Assembly: GCF_007096635.1 (NCBI RefSeq)
Contig: NZ_VKAA01000024.1
Location: 1 to 64,000 of the forward strand
Origin: Mycolicibacterium sp. 018/SC-01/001
GTDB lineage: Bacteria; Actinomycetota; Actinomycetes; Mycobacteriales; Mycobacteriaceae
Direction: 5' to 3'
Length of the DNA stretch: 64,000 bases
Made by a program: the position numbers and the translations under genes. This document shows positions 49,789 to 58,359 of this stretch, piece after piece. Under the pieces are notes generated by a model. It saw nothing but the letters and a program-made list of their open reading frames with translations, ran no database searches and was not told the origin of the DNA. The stretch's first letter is position 1. Every line of letters begins with the position of its first letter.

Positions 49789-51490
49789 GGCCACCGACCG
49801 CGAACCCCAACCCGAAACCGTCACCACCGAGGCGCCGCCTCGACTCCGTCGGTTCGGCCGCGCTGTGCTGGATCGCCTGCCTCAGCTGACCGCGGCGCTG
49901 TTCGGCGGGCTGATGCTGTGTCTGAGTTTCCCGCCGTTCGGGTGGTGGCCGTTGGCGATCACCGCGTTCGCGGCGCTGGGCTGGCTGCTGACGCTGCGGT
50001 CCACCAGCGCCAAGGGCGGGTTCGGTTACGGCCTGCTCTTCGGCCTCGCGTTCTATGTTCCGCTGCTGCCGTGGATCAGCGGTCTGGTGGGCCCGCTGCC
50101 GTGGCTCGCGCTCAGCGCAGTCGAGGCGCTGTTCCCCGCGCTGTTCGGCCTCGCCGCGATCCTGACGCGCCGTGTGCCCGGCTGGCCCCTGTGGTTCGCG
50201 GGGCTGTGGTGCGCCCAGGAGTGGCTGAAGTCGACGGTGCCGTTCGGAGGCTTCCCGTGGGGTGTGGTCGGTTACTCGCAGACGCAGAGCCCGGTCTTGC
50301 CGCTGGCCTACATCGGTGGCGCACCCCTGGTCTCGTTCGGCGTGGCGCTGGTCGGTTTCGGTCTCGCTGCGCTGGTGATCGAGATCGTGAGGTGGTGGCG
50401 CAGCGACGCGGCCGCGCGCGCGGCTGCCCCGCCGGCGGTGGTGCTGCCGGGCCTGTGCGTCGCGGTGGTGATCCTCGCCGCCGCCCTGGCGTGGCCGCAC
50501 GTTCGCAAGTCCGGTGCGACCGTCGGCGACGAACCGCCCGTCACGGTCGCCGTCGTGCAGGGCAACGTGCCTCGGCTGGGTCTCGACTTCAACGCCCAGC
50601 GCCGCGCGGTGCTCGACAACCATGTCACCGAGACGATGCGATTGGCGGACGACGTGCGAGCGGGCCGGGCGCCGCAGCCGATGGTGGTGATCTGGCCCGA
50701 GAACTCCTCGGACATCGATCCGCTCGCCAATGCCGATGCGGCTGCCGAGATCTCTGCGGCTGCTGCGGCGATCCGGGCGCCGATCCTGGTGGGGGGCGTG
50801 CTGGCCGCGCCCGGCTACCGGCGCGACAACCCGGTGTCGACGAACTCGGTGATCGTCTGGAACCCCGACACCGGACCCGCCGACCGGCACGACAAGCAGA
50901 TCATCCAGCCGTTCGGCGAGTACCTGCCGTGGCGCAGCTTCTTCAGCAAGCTCTCGCCGTATGCCGAGCGGGCCGGATACTTCGTGCCTGGCCACGGTGA
51001 CGGCGTCGTGCGCGCGGCCGGCATTCCGATCGGAGTCACCACCTGCTGGGAGGTGATCTTCGACCGCGCCGCGCGCGAGGCCGTCCGCAGCGGTGCGCAG
51101 ATGCTGGCCGTCCCCAGCAACAACGCGACGTTCGACGAGGCGATGAGCGACCAGCAGCTCGCATTCGCTCGGTTGCGGGCCGTCGAGCACGATCGCTACG
51201 TCGTGGTGTCGGGCACCGTCGGTGTCAGCGCCGTGATCTCACCGGCCGGTCGCGAGCTCGCACGCACGCAGTTCTTCGAGGCTGCCCACCTGGATCAACA
51301 GATCCGGCTGAAGACGTCGCTGACCCCGGCGACACGCTTCGGTCCGTACATCGAGGCGGTGCTGGCGGGCATCGGTGTTGCAGGACTTCTGGCGGCCATG
51401 CTGCACAATGTTCTGTTCGTGGCCCGTTCCGGGCCATCCTGGATCAAGCGTCGGATGTCGACGTCCGAGAACGGCAAAGGAGCCTCATGA
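49769..51490 (+). CDS. lnt: Apolipoprotein N-acyltransferase
   Basis: 573-residue membrane enzyme that acylates the N-terminal Cys of lipoproteins. Eight or so membrane helices surround a nitrilase-like catalytic domain (about 265-500) with Glu311 in IWPENSSD, Lys376 in DKQIIQPFGEY and Cys426 in TTCWEV. In M. tuberculosis this part is fused to Ppm1; here the two are separate, overlapping by four bases. Start 49769 or ATG 49781. Confidence 0.93.
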   Translation: MAPPMTEATDREPQPETVTTEAPPRLRRFGRAVLDRLPQLTAALFGGLMLCLSFPPFGWWPLAITAFAALGWLLTLRSTSAKGGFGYGLLFGLAFYVPLLPWISGLVGPLPWLALSAVEALFPALFGLAAILTRRVPGWPLWFAGLWCAQEWLKSTVPFGGFPWGVVGYSQTQSPVLPLAYIGGAPLVSFGVALVGFGLAALVIEIVRWWRSDAAARAAAPPAVVLPGLCVAVVILAAALAWPHVRKSGATVGDEPPVTVAVVQGNVPRLGLDFNAQRRAVLDNHVTETMRLADDVRAGRAPQPMVVIWPENSSDIDPLANADAAAEISAAAAAIRAPILVGGVLAAPGYRRDNPVSTNSVIVWNPDTGPADRHDKQIIQPFGEYLPWRSFFSKLSPYAERAGYFVPGHGDGVVRAAGIPIGVTTCWEVIFDRAAREAVRSGAQMLAVPSNNATFDEAMSDQQLAFARLRAVEHDRYVVVSGTVGVSAVISPAGRELARTQFFEAAHLDQQIRLKTSLTPATRFGPYIEAVLAGIGVAGLLAAMLHNVLFVARSGPSWIKRRMSTSENGKGAS

Positions 51491-52284
51491 GCGTCCCCGG
51501 CAACCCCGGTGGCCAGGAAGCCGGCCCGGAAGCTGTGGCGAAACCCAGCGCACGCACCCTGGTGATCATTCCGACGTACAACGAGCGCGACAATCTGCTG
51601 AAGATCGTCGGCCGAGTCAACGAGGCGGCGCCGCAGGTGCACGTGTTGATTGTCGACGACGGCAGCCCCGACGGCACCGGCGCGCTCGCCGACGAGCTCG
51701 CGCTGGCCGACCCCGATCGCGTGCACGTCATGCACCGCACCTCCAAAGACGGTCTCGGCGCCGCGTACCTCGCCGGTTTCGCGTGGGGGCTGAGCAGGCA
51801 GTACACCGTCCTGGTGGAGATGGACGCCGACGGCAGTCACGCCCCGGAGCAGCTGTTCCGCCTGCTCGACGCGGTCGACGCCGGCGCGGACCTGGCGATC
51901 GGCTCACGCTATGTCGAGGGCGGGGAGGTGCGTAACTGGCCGCGGCGCCGGATGGTCCTGTCCAAGACGGCCAACGGATACTCCCGCATCCTGCTGGGCG
52001 TCGGTGTCCACGACATCACCGCCGGCTACCGCGCCTACCGGCGCGAGGTACTGGAGAAGATCGACCTCGCAGCCGTCGATTCGAAGGGGTACGGCTTCCA
52101 GGTCGACCTCACATGGCGATCGATCAACGCCGGGTTCACCGTCGTCGAGGTGCCGATCACGTTCACCGAACGTGAGCACGGCGTGTCGAAGATGGATGGG
52201 TCGACGATCCGCGAGGCCATCGTCAAGATCGCGCAGTGGGGCTTGCGGGCCCGGCTGGACCGGGCCCGGGGCGCCGCCCGCTGA
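51487..52284 (+). CDS. ppm1: Polyprenol monophosphomannose synthase
   Basis: 265-residue GT2 glycosyltransferase that transfers mannose from GDP-mannose to polyprenyl phosphate, giving the donor for lipomannan, lipoarabinomannan and protein mannosylation. LVIIPTYNERDNL, VDDGSPDGTG and VEMDADGSHAPEQL (DxD) are visible; TAGYRAYRREVLE follows. It overlaps lnt (ATGA), consistent with the recruitment seen in mycobacteria. The stop codon touches that of rbpA with no base between. Confidence 0.95.
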   Translation: MSVPGNPGGQEAGPEAVAKPSARTLVIIPTYNERDNLLKIVGRVNEAAPQVHVLIVDDGSPDGTGALADELALADPDRVHVMHRTSKDGLGAAYLAGFAWGLSRQYTVLVEMDADGSHAPEQLFRLLDAVDAGADLAIGSRYVEGGEVRNWPRRRMVLSKTANGYSRILLGVGVHDITAGYRAYRREVLEKIDLAAVDSKGYGFQVDLTWRSINAGFTVVEVPITFTEREHGVSKMDGSTIREAIVKIAQWGLRARLDRARGAAR

Positions 52285-52620
52285 TCAGCCGCGGCGGCGC
52301 GTCTTGATGATGTCGAGGCGCTCCTTGAGCAGCTCTTCGAGTTCTTCGACGGAGCGCCGCTCGAGCAGCATGTCCCAGTGGGTGCGCGGCGGCTTGACCT
52401 TCTTGGGCTCGGGCACATCGCCCTCGATGAGTGTGCCCTCCATGCCGTTGCGGCACAGCCAGGTGCCGGGGATCTCGGCGTCGTCGGCGAACGGAACGTC
52501 GAATTCCTCACCGTTGTCGGTGCGGTAGCGGGCGACCTGACGCGGCGCCAAGTCGTGGTTGCGGTCCGTCTCGTAGCTCACGGCTCCGAGGCGGCTACCC
52601 CTCAAGACACGATCAGCCAT
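52285..52620 (-). CDS. rbpA: RNA polymerase-binding protein RbpA
   Basis: 111-residue transcription factor that binds RNA polymerase and group 1/2 sigma factors and stabilises open complexes. Sequence is nearly that of M. tuberculosis: MADRVLRGSRLGAVSYETD, core RYRTDNGEEFDVPFADDAE, the Cys-containing strand GTWLCRNGMEGTL, basic linker and sigma-interaction helix (WDMLLERRSVEELEEL). ATG 52620 after AGGAG; an ATG six bases upstream is less likely. A GGGAAC-N18-GTT promoter lies upstream. Confidence 0.97.
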   Translation of the reverse strand: MADRVLRGSRLGAVSYETDRNHDLAPRQVARYRTDNGEEFDVPFADDAEIPGTWLCRNGMEGTLIEGDVPEPKKVKPPRTHWDMLLERRSVEELEELLKERLDIIKTRRRG

Positions 52621-52658
52621 CGTCAACTCCTCTTTCAGCGCTTTGGTCCGGGTGTATC

Positions 52659-52685
52659 AACGCAGAACTACTCGGCGGAGTTCCC
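52659..52685 (-). promoter_or_regulatory. SigH/SigR-type promoter of rbpA
   Basis: On the minus strand GGGAAC (52685-52680), an 18-base spacer and GTT (52661-52659) match the ECF sigma pattern GGGAAT/C-N18-GTT of actinobacterial thiol-oxidative-stress sigma factors. It implies a start near 52652 and a leader of about 30 bases containing AGGAG. Confidence 0.6.
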
Positions 52686-52728
52686 GACTCGGCCCTCGAT
52701 GATACCGGGATCCGGGCACCGATCGGTT

Positions 52729-52734
52729 TAGAGT
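52729..52734 (+). promoter_or_regulatory. -10 box of the gene at 52741, leaderless promoter
   Basis: TAGAGT ends six bases before the GTG; no Shine-Dalgarno. Confidence 0.45.
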
Positions 52735-52740
52735 CGCCCC

Positions 52741-53103
52741 GTGACCGCCACTGAAGACCGGCTGGCTCCCTCCCGCCGATCCCGCACGCGTCCGCAGATG
52801 TGCCGGTGGTGCGGCCGGGAGGTGCCGGATGCCGGGTTGGGCAGGCGGCGGCAGTACTGCCGGCAATCCTGCCGGCAGCGCGCCTATGAACAGCGCGCCA
52901 TGGTCAAAGGGTCCGCGGTCGCCGAGGACGCGGTGGTGTTGAGTGCCGAGGAGGCGTCGGTGCTCTCCGACAGGGTCTACGAGGTGCGTTGCGCGGCCGA
53001 GGACATGGCCACGGCCCTGGACGAGGGCGCGGAAGCGAGCGAACTGCGCGAGCTGTGCGACGCGGTCATGCGCGCGGCCCGTGCGGCGGACGGCTGGCGC
53101 TGA
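52741..53103 (+). CDS. Small protein with treble-clef-like Cys motif
   Basis: 120-residue protein. Residues 21-45 contain MCRWCGREVPD then YCRQSCRQRAYEQRA, a C-x2-C...C-x3-C pattern likely to bind zinc and seen in small actinobacterial DNA- or RNA-binding proteins. The rest is an acidic helical tail (SAEEASVLSDRVYEVR). No established function known to me. GTG 52741, divergent from rbpA by 120 bases. Confidence 0.75.
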   Translation: MTATEDRLAPSRRSRTRPQMCRWCGREVPDAGLGRRRQYCRQSCRQRAYEQRAMVKGSAVAEDAVVLSAEEASVLSDRVYEVRCAAEDMATALDEGAEASELRELCDAVMRAARAADGWR

Positions 53104-53139
53104 GCCGCGCGCCGCTGCCTGATCTGATACAGCTTGCGG

Positions 53140-53718
53140 GTGGACGAGTGGTTCGAGCGCAGCCCGTTCGTGGGTTTCGTTCCGTGGATCATCTACTGGC
53201 TGGTCGCTGACGGGCCCAGCACCTGGCTGTTCGGTGCGATCTGCGCGGTGCTCGCGACGGTGATCCTCGGGGTGTCGGCCGGGTTCGCCGGGGTGCGCAT
53301 GCTCGACATCGTCACGGTCGTGTTCTTCACCGGCGTGACCGTGCTGGGCCTCGTCATCGGCGCACAGGACCGCGACTGGATGGACACCTACGCCACGACG
53401 TTGTCGAGCGGGGTGCTCGCGGTGATGGCGGGGGTGTCGCTGGCCTTCGAACCGTTCACCGCGCAATACGCGCCCGCCGGGGCGGTGCGGCAGGACTGGG
53501 AGCAGGTGCCGTTCCGCCGCGTCAACCAGGTGCTGACCCTGATGTGGGCGCTGGTGTTCGCGTTGATCGCGGTGCTGGGCTACCTGGCGGCCACCGCGCC
53601 GGCGACGGTGTACCTCACCAAGGCCGTGATCCCGGTCGTCGTGATCGTCGGCGCCGTGGGGATGACGCAGGCCTATCCCGCTCGGGCCCGCGACAGGGCC
53701 CGTCGGCAGAGCCTATGA
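53140..53718 (+). CDS. Conserved integral membrane protein
   Basis: About 192 residues with five to six hydrophobic segments (LFGAICAVLATVILGVSAGF, IVTVVFFTGVTVLGLVIGA, VLAVMAGVSLAF, VLTLMWALVFALIAVLGYLA). The N-terminus is VDEWFERSPFVGFVPWIIYW from GTG 53140; a TTG at 53134 is possible. Function unknown. Convergent with lppI, two bases between stops. Confidence 0.75.
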   Translation: MDEWFERSPFVGFVPWIIYWLVADGPSTWLFGAICAVLATVILGVSAGFAGVRMLDIVTVVFFTGVTVLGLVIGAQDRDWMDTYATTLSSGVLAVMAGVSLAFEPFTAQYAPAGAVRQDWEQVPFRRVNQVLTLMWALVFALIAVLGYLAATAPATVYLTKAVIPVVVIVGAVGMTQAYPARARDRARRQSL

Positions 53719-53720
53719 GC

Positions 53721-54401
53721 TCAGCAGCGGAACGCGGCCCCGACACCGTCGGGTGGCGCCACGGGCTGCAGGCATCCGAACGGCAGAACGCCGTCGGCGC
53801 TGATCCGCACCGCCGAGCGGTGCGCGTAGTCGACGCAGAACAGGCCGGCGGCGTCGCTGCGGCAGCGGGTGTCGCCGATGCTCAGGGTCTGACCGGCGGG
53901 CAGCTGCGGCCCCGACCCGGCGGCGAACGGCCCCGGGTCACCGCGTGACGCCCCGACCCGCAGCTCAGCGCCGGGGAACGTGACCCAGCCCGCCTTCCAC
54001 ACCCCCTCGGCGCCGGGCGGCGGAGGCGGCGGCGCGCTCAGTTCGAGCAGGCACGTCAGGCCCTCGGTGGTGGTCATGCACTGGGTGGTGCCCGACGGCA
54101 CCCCTGACGGCGCGGTGAACGCGGTGTCCTCGCCCAGCCTGGTGGTGACGCCGTCGCGGAATGCGACGTGGAAGCCGGTCGCGTCCGCCGGCGCGCCGGC
54201 TTCGACGAACGCGATCACCTGCTCGATCGTCGCGCCCTCGCCCGGCGCGGGCGTGGGCCTGGCAGACGACGGCGGCGCGGCCGTGCTGGTGGTGCCCGTG
54301 GGTCGTGCTGCCTGCGGCGATGCCGACTCCGGCTGACCGTCGGTGGACTGCGCGCAGCCGGCCGCCAGAATCGCCACTGCGAGCAGGCCGGCCATGCGCA
54401 T
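53721..54401 (-). CDS. lppI: Lipoprotein LppI
   Basis: 226-residue lipoprotein at the Rv2046 position, divergent from lipT. Lipobox ILAAGC (Cys16), a Ser/Pro/Thr linker to about residue 55, then a compact domain with at least five Cys (TQCMTTTEGLTCLLEL, TRCRSDAAGLFCVDYA, FGCLQPV, FRC), which could form disulphides outside the cell. A Pro run (PPPPPPG) interrupts the middle. No function known. Confidence 0.85.
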   Translation of the reverse strand: MRMAGLLAVAILAAGCAQSTDGQPESASPQAARPTGTTSTAAPPSSARPTPAPGEGATIEQVIAFVEAGAPADATGFHVAFRDGVTTRLGEDTAFTAPSGVPSGTTQCMTTTEGLTCLLELSAPPPPPPGAEGVWKAGWVTFPGAELRVGASRGDPGPFAAGSGPQLPAGQTLSIGDTRCRSDAAGLFCVDYAHRSAVRISADGVLPFGCLQPVAPPDGVGAAFRC

Positions 54402-54464
54402 GACGACAGGCTAACGGCCGCCCGACACGGCGCAGCCGACGCGGCGGGTCGGGCGTGCAGCGGC

Positions 54465-54470
54465 TACCGT
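54465..54470 (+). promoter_or_regulatory. -10 box of lipT
   Basis: TACCGT ends seven bases before the lipT ATG. A GGGAGG lies in those seven bases, so both leaderless and very short-leader initiation are possible. Confidence 0.45.
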
Positions 54471-54477
54471 CGGGAGG

Positions 54478-55980
54478 ATGCACGAGCACACCGTGCGGGT
54501 CAGAACCGCAGCCGGGGTCGTCGAGGGTTTCACGCGTGACGACGTCCACCGCTGGCGGTCGATCCCATACGCCAAGCCGCCCGTGGGCCCCCTGCGGTTC
54601 CGCGCCCCGGCCCCGGTTGCGCCCTGGTCGGGGGTGCGGCACTGTCACGGGTTCGGCGCCTGCGCGCCCCAGCAGCGGATGTACACGCTGCTGCGGCCCG
54701 GCAAGTACCAGCCGATGAGCGAGGACTGTCTGACGCTCAACGTCGTGACTCCTGCCCGCGAGCACACCGGTCCGCTACCGGTGATGGTGTTCATCCATGG
54801 GGGCGGCTACCTGCTGGGCAGCTCGGCGACCCCGATCTACGACGGTGCCGCGCTGGCGCGTCGCGGGTGTGTCTACGTATCGGTCAACTACCGGCTCGGG
54901 CCGCTCGGGTGTTTGGAGCTGTCGTCGCTGTCGACGCCGGAACACCCCATCGACGACAACCTGTTCCTGCGCGATCTGGTGATGGCGTTGCGCTGGGTGC
55001 GTGACAACGCCGCCGCCTTCGGCGGTGACCCGGACAACGTGACGATCTTCGGGGAGAGTGCCGGCGCCCACGCGGTGGCGACATTGCTCGCGACCCCGGA
55101 CGCCGCCGGCCTGTTCGCCCGGGCGATCGCGCAGAGCCCCAGCAGCGGGATGACCCGCGGCGCCGACATCGCCGAGCAGTTCGCCCAGCGGTTCGCCCGC
55201 CACCTCGGCGCAGGAGAATCCGATGCCGCCGAGGTGCTGATGCGGACCCGGCCCGCCGAGCTGGTGACCGCACTCGAGCACCTGATCGTCGAGGGTCAGC
55301 GAGAGATGTTGGGCGCGTTCGCAATCGGGCCGACATTCGGCACCGATTACCTGCCGGCGAATCCGGCGGACGCGATGGCCGACGGCTCGGCGCACCGGGT
55401 GCCGCTGATCGTGGGCACCAACGCCGACGAGGGCAAACTGTTCACGCGTTTCCTCAAGCTGCTGCCGACCACCGAACCGGCCATCGAGCGCCTGTTCTCC
55501 CAGGCCGAACCTGGTGTGCGCGAACGCATTCTGGCGGCCTACCCCGGGTATCCGAAACCGGAGGCGTGCGTGCGACTCGGCGGCGACTTCATCTTCGCCT
55601 CGGCGATGTGGCAGATCGCCGAGGCGCACAGCCGGCACGCGCCGACGTACGTGTACCGCTACGACTACGCGACACGGGCTCTGCATCTGTCGGGTCTGGG
55701 AGCCACGCATGCGATGGAGCTGCTCGCCGTCTTCGACGTGTACCGCTCCCGGTACGGCAAGCTGTTGGCCGCCGGGCTGGATGCGCGCACCGCCGGCAAG
55801 GTCAGTGACGACATCCAGAAGCGTTGGCTGTCCTTCGCCGCCGACGGGCTGCCGGGAGCGGACTGGCCCCGGTACGACCACGACGATCGTGCTGTGATGG
55901 TGCTCGACCGGCGACGCAGGGTCGAGCACGACCCGCACTCCGAGCGGCGCGAGGTGTGGAAGACGTTCGAGTTCGCGTAA
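54478..55980 (+). CDS. lipT: Type-B carboxylesterase LipT
   Basis: 500-residue esterase/lipase of the carboxylesterase B family, at the Rv2045c place. Oxyanion-hole FIHGGGYLLG, nucleophile Ser194 in FGESAGAHA, and a later His in GATHAMELLAVF. No signal peptide is seen, so it is probably cytoplasmic. Long N-terminal block RSIPYAKPPVGPLRFRAP is family-typical. Natural substrate unknown. Confidence 0.93.
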   Translation: MHEHTVRVRTAAGVVEGFTRDDVHRWRSIPYAKPPVGPLRFRAPAPVAPWSGVRHCHGFGACAPQQRMYTLLRPGKYQPMSEDCLTLNVVTPAREHTGPLPVMVFIHGGGYLLGSSATPIYDGAALARRGCVYVSVNYRLGPLGCLELSSLSTPEHPIDDNLFLRDLVMALRWVRDNAAAFGGDPDNVTIFGESAGAHAVATLLATPDAAGLFARAIAQSPSSGMTRGADIAEQFAQRFARHLGAGESDAAEVLMRTRPAELVTALEHLIVEGQREMLGAFAIGPTFGTDYLPANPADAMADGSAHRVPLIVGTNADEGKLFTRFLKLLPTTEPAIERLFSQAEPGVRERILAAYPGYPKPEACVRLGGDFIFASAMWQIAEAHSRHAPTYVYRYDYATRALHLSGLGATHAMELLAVFDVYRSRYGKLLAAGLDARTAGKVSDDIQKRWLSFAADGLPGADWPRYDHDDRAVMVLDRRRRVEHDPHSERREVWKTFEFA

Positions 55981-56019
55981 TAGCGTGCTGACTGCTGCGG
56001 TCTGTGGTTGCGTGAACGG

Positions 56020-58023
56020 GTGTCCGATGCGCCTTCCGCTCCCGCCGACCATCCGCTCGATCCCCTCACCGAGGCCGAATTCCGCGCAGTGGCCGCGGCT
56101 TTGCGGCGCGACCACGGTGTGCAGGCGGCGCCGACAGCAGAACATCGGGGATGGCGGTTCGCCTCGATCGAGCTGATCGAGCCGTCCAAGGCCGAGCTCG
56201 CCGGGTTCGCGGCCGGTGAGACCGGGCCCAGGCCCGCGCGGCGTGCGATGGTCGTCTGCTTCGACCGCAGTGCGAACGCCACCTACAAGAGCGTGGTCTC
56301 GCTCACCGACGACCGGGTCGAATCGTTCGACCACATCCCCGGCGTGCAGGCCAACTTCACCGTCGACGAGTTCACCGAGTGCGACCGGCTGCTGCGAACC
56401 CACCCCGACGTGATCGCCGCACTGCGCGGCCGCGGCGTCACCGACCTCGATCTGGTGTTCTTCGACACCTGGACCTACGGGAACGCGGTCGCCCCACCGG
56501 AGTACCGCGACCGGCGCATCGGCTGGTCGGACAGCTGGGTCAAGGCCGCCCCGGGCGCCAACCCGTATGCCCGGATGCTCAGCGGTCTGCACTGTGTGAT
56601 CGACCTCAACGCGATGGAACTTCTTCGCGTCGAGGACGTCGGGCCGTTCTCACCGGCCGGTGGTGCGGTGGCGCCGGAGGTGATGGGCGAGTACGTGCCG
56701 CGCCACATTCCCGAGCGTGTGCTCGCACGCGGCCGCCGGGAACCGCTGGCACCGCTGCACATCACCCAGCCCGACGGGCCGTCGTTCCGCGTCGAGGGCA
56801 ACCTGGTGACGTGGCAGAACTGGTCGCTACGGGTCGGTTTCAACTATCGCGAGGGAATGACTCTGCACACGGTGCGGTACCGCGACGGCGATCGTGATCG
56901 GTCGATCGCGCACCGCATGTCGTTCGCCGAGATGGTCGTCCCGTACCGGGACCCCTCCCCGGATCACTACCGGCGCACGGCATTCGACATCGGGGAGTGG
57001 GGCCTGGGCTTCATGACCACATCGCTGGAACTGGGTTGCGACTGCCTGGGTGAGATCCGCTACCTGGACGCCGTCCTGCACGACAGCGCCGGTGAGCCCT
57101 ACACGATCACCAACGCGATCTGTCTGCACGAGGAGGACAACGCCGTGCTCTGGAAGCACGTCGACCACGACATCGGCGCCGAAGTCCGGCGCATGCGCCG
57201 ACTCACGCTGTCGTTCCACGTCACGGTCGCCAACTACGAATACCTCGTGTACTGGCGGCTCTACCAGGACGGCAACATCGAGTGCGAGGTCCGCGCCACC
57301 GGCATCATGGTGACCACACCCCTGCCGGTCGGTGCTCTTAGTCCGAACGGGACGATCGTCGACGAGCGCACGTATGCGCCCTTCCACCAACACTTCCTGG
57401 TCGCGCGTCTCGACATGGACATCGACGGGACCGACAACACCGTCGTCATGAGCGAGTCCGCGGCCGCACCCGTCGGCCCGGAGAACCCGTACGGCTTGTC
57501 GCTGGTGACCCGCAACGTCGCACTGCGAACCGAGAGCGAGGCGCGCCAGGACGTCGACTTCGGCACGCAGCGCGCCTGGAAGGTGGTCAATCCCAACGTG
57601 CGAACCGGTATCGGCGGGCATCCGGCCTACAAGCTGGTGCCCACCGGAGCGATCCCGCCGATGTTCGATCCGTCCTCGCCGGTGTTGCAGCGGGCCGGCG
57701 TGATCGCCCACACCCTGTGGGTCACCCCCAACCGGCCCGATGAGCGTTGGCCGGCAGGAGAATTCGTCAACCAATCGGAACGCGACACCGGGTTGACGCA
57801 GTGGACGGCGGCTGATCGCGCCATCGAGAACACCGACGTCGTGCTCTGGTACACCTTCGGTATCCACCACATCACCCGCCCGGAGGACTGGCCGGTCATG
57901 CCCGCCGACATCGTCTCGTTCTGGCTCAAGCCGTTCGGGTTCTTCGACCGCAACCCTGCGCTCGACGTCGTCGACACGCCGCCGCAGGCCTGTCACACGT
58001 CGAGCACCAGCGCCCACCACTGA
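56020..58023 (+). CDS. Copper-containing primary amine oxidase
   Basis: 667-residue quinoprotein. The Tyr in TVANYEYLVYW (about Tyr406) is the TPQ precursor in the T-x-x-N-Y-D/E consensus; the catalytic-base Asp lies in YLDAVLHDSAG; copper ligands are the His pair in FHQHF and a third in GIHHITRPEDWPVMP. It oxidises primary amines to aldehydes with H2O2 and NH3. No signal peptide. The start is uncertain: GTG 56020 or TTG 56008. Forty bases after lipT. Confidence 0.92.
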   Translation: MSDAPSAPADHPLDPLTEAEFRAVAAALRRDHGVQAAPTAEHRGWRFASIELIEPSKAELAGFAAGETGPRPARRAMVVCFDRSANATYKSVVSLTDDRVESFDHIPGVQANFTVDEFTECDRLLRTHPDVIAALRGRGVTDLDLVFFDTWTYGNAVAPPEYRDRRIGWSDSWVKAAPGANPYARMLSGLHCVIDLNAMELLRVEDVGPFSPAGGAVAPEVMGEYVPRHIPERVLARGRREPLAPLHITQPDGPSFRVEGNLVTWQNWSLRVGFNYREGMTLHTVRYRDGDRDRSIAHRMSFAEMVVPYRDPSPDHYRRTAFDIGEWGLGFMTTSLELGCDCLGEIRYLDAVLHDSAGEPYTITNAICLHEEDNAVLWKHVDHDIGAEVRRMRRLTLSFHVTVANYEYLVYWRLYQDGNIECEVRATGIMVTTPLPVGALSPNGTIVDERTYAPFHQHFLVARLDMDIDGTDNTVVMSESAAAPVGPENPYGLSLVTRNVALRTESEARQDVDFGTQRAWKVVNPNVRTGIGGHPAYKLVPTGAIPPMFDPSSPVLQRAGVIAHTLWVTPNRPDERWPAGEFVNQSERDTGLTQWTAADRAIENTDVVLWYTFGIHHITRPEDWPVMPADIVSFWLKPFGFFDRNPALDVVDTPPQACHTSSTSAHH

Positions 58024-58028
58024 TTCCC

Positions 58029-58355
58029 GTGGTCGTCAGATCGGTCGCGTTGTTCGTGCTGGCAGCAGTCCTCGAGATCGGCGGAGCGTGGCTGGTGTGG
58101 CAGGGCGTTCGCGAGCACCGCGGCTGGCTGTGGATGGGTGCGGGCGTGATCGCCCTGGGCGCCTATGGATTCGTGGCCGCCTTCCAGCCCGATGCGCATT
58201 TCGGCAGGGTGCTGGCCGCCTATGGCGGCGTGTTCATCGCGGGCTCTCTGCTCTGGGGCATGGCACTCGACGGTTTCCGGCCCGACCGCTGGGATGTGGC
58301 CGGTGCAGTGGTCGCCCTGCTCGGCGTCGGGCTGATCATGTACGGCCCGCGCTGA
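58029..58355 (+). CDS. YnfA/UPF0060-family small membrane protein
   Basis: 108 residues, four hydrophobic helices: ALFVLAAVLEIGGAWLVWQG, WMGAGVIALGAYGFVAAF, AAYGGVFIAGSLLWGMAL, VAGAVVALLGVGLIMYGPR. It matches the UPF0060 family, distantly similar to small multidrug resistance proteins. The function is not established. Five bases after the amine oxidase and likely co-transcribed. Confidence 0.85.
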   Translation: MVVRSVALFVLAAVLEIGGAWLVWQGVREHRGWLWMGAGVIALGAYGFVAAFQPDAHFGRVLAAYGGVFIAGSLLWGMALDGFRPDRWDVAGAVVALLGVGLIMYGPR

Positions 58356-58359
58356 CCGG

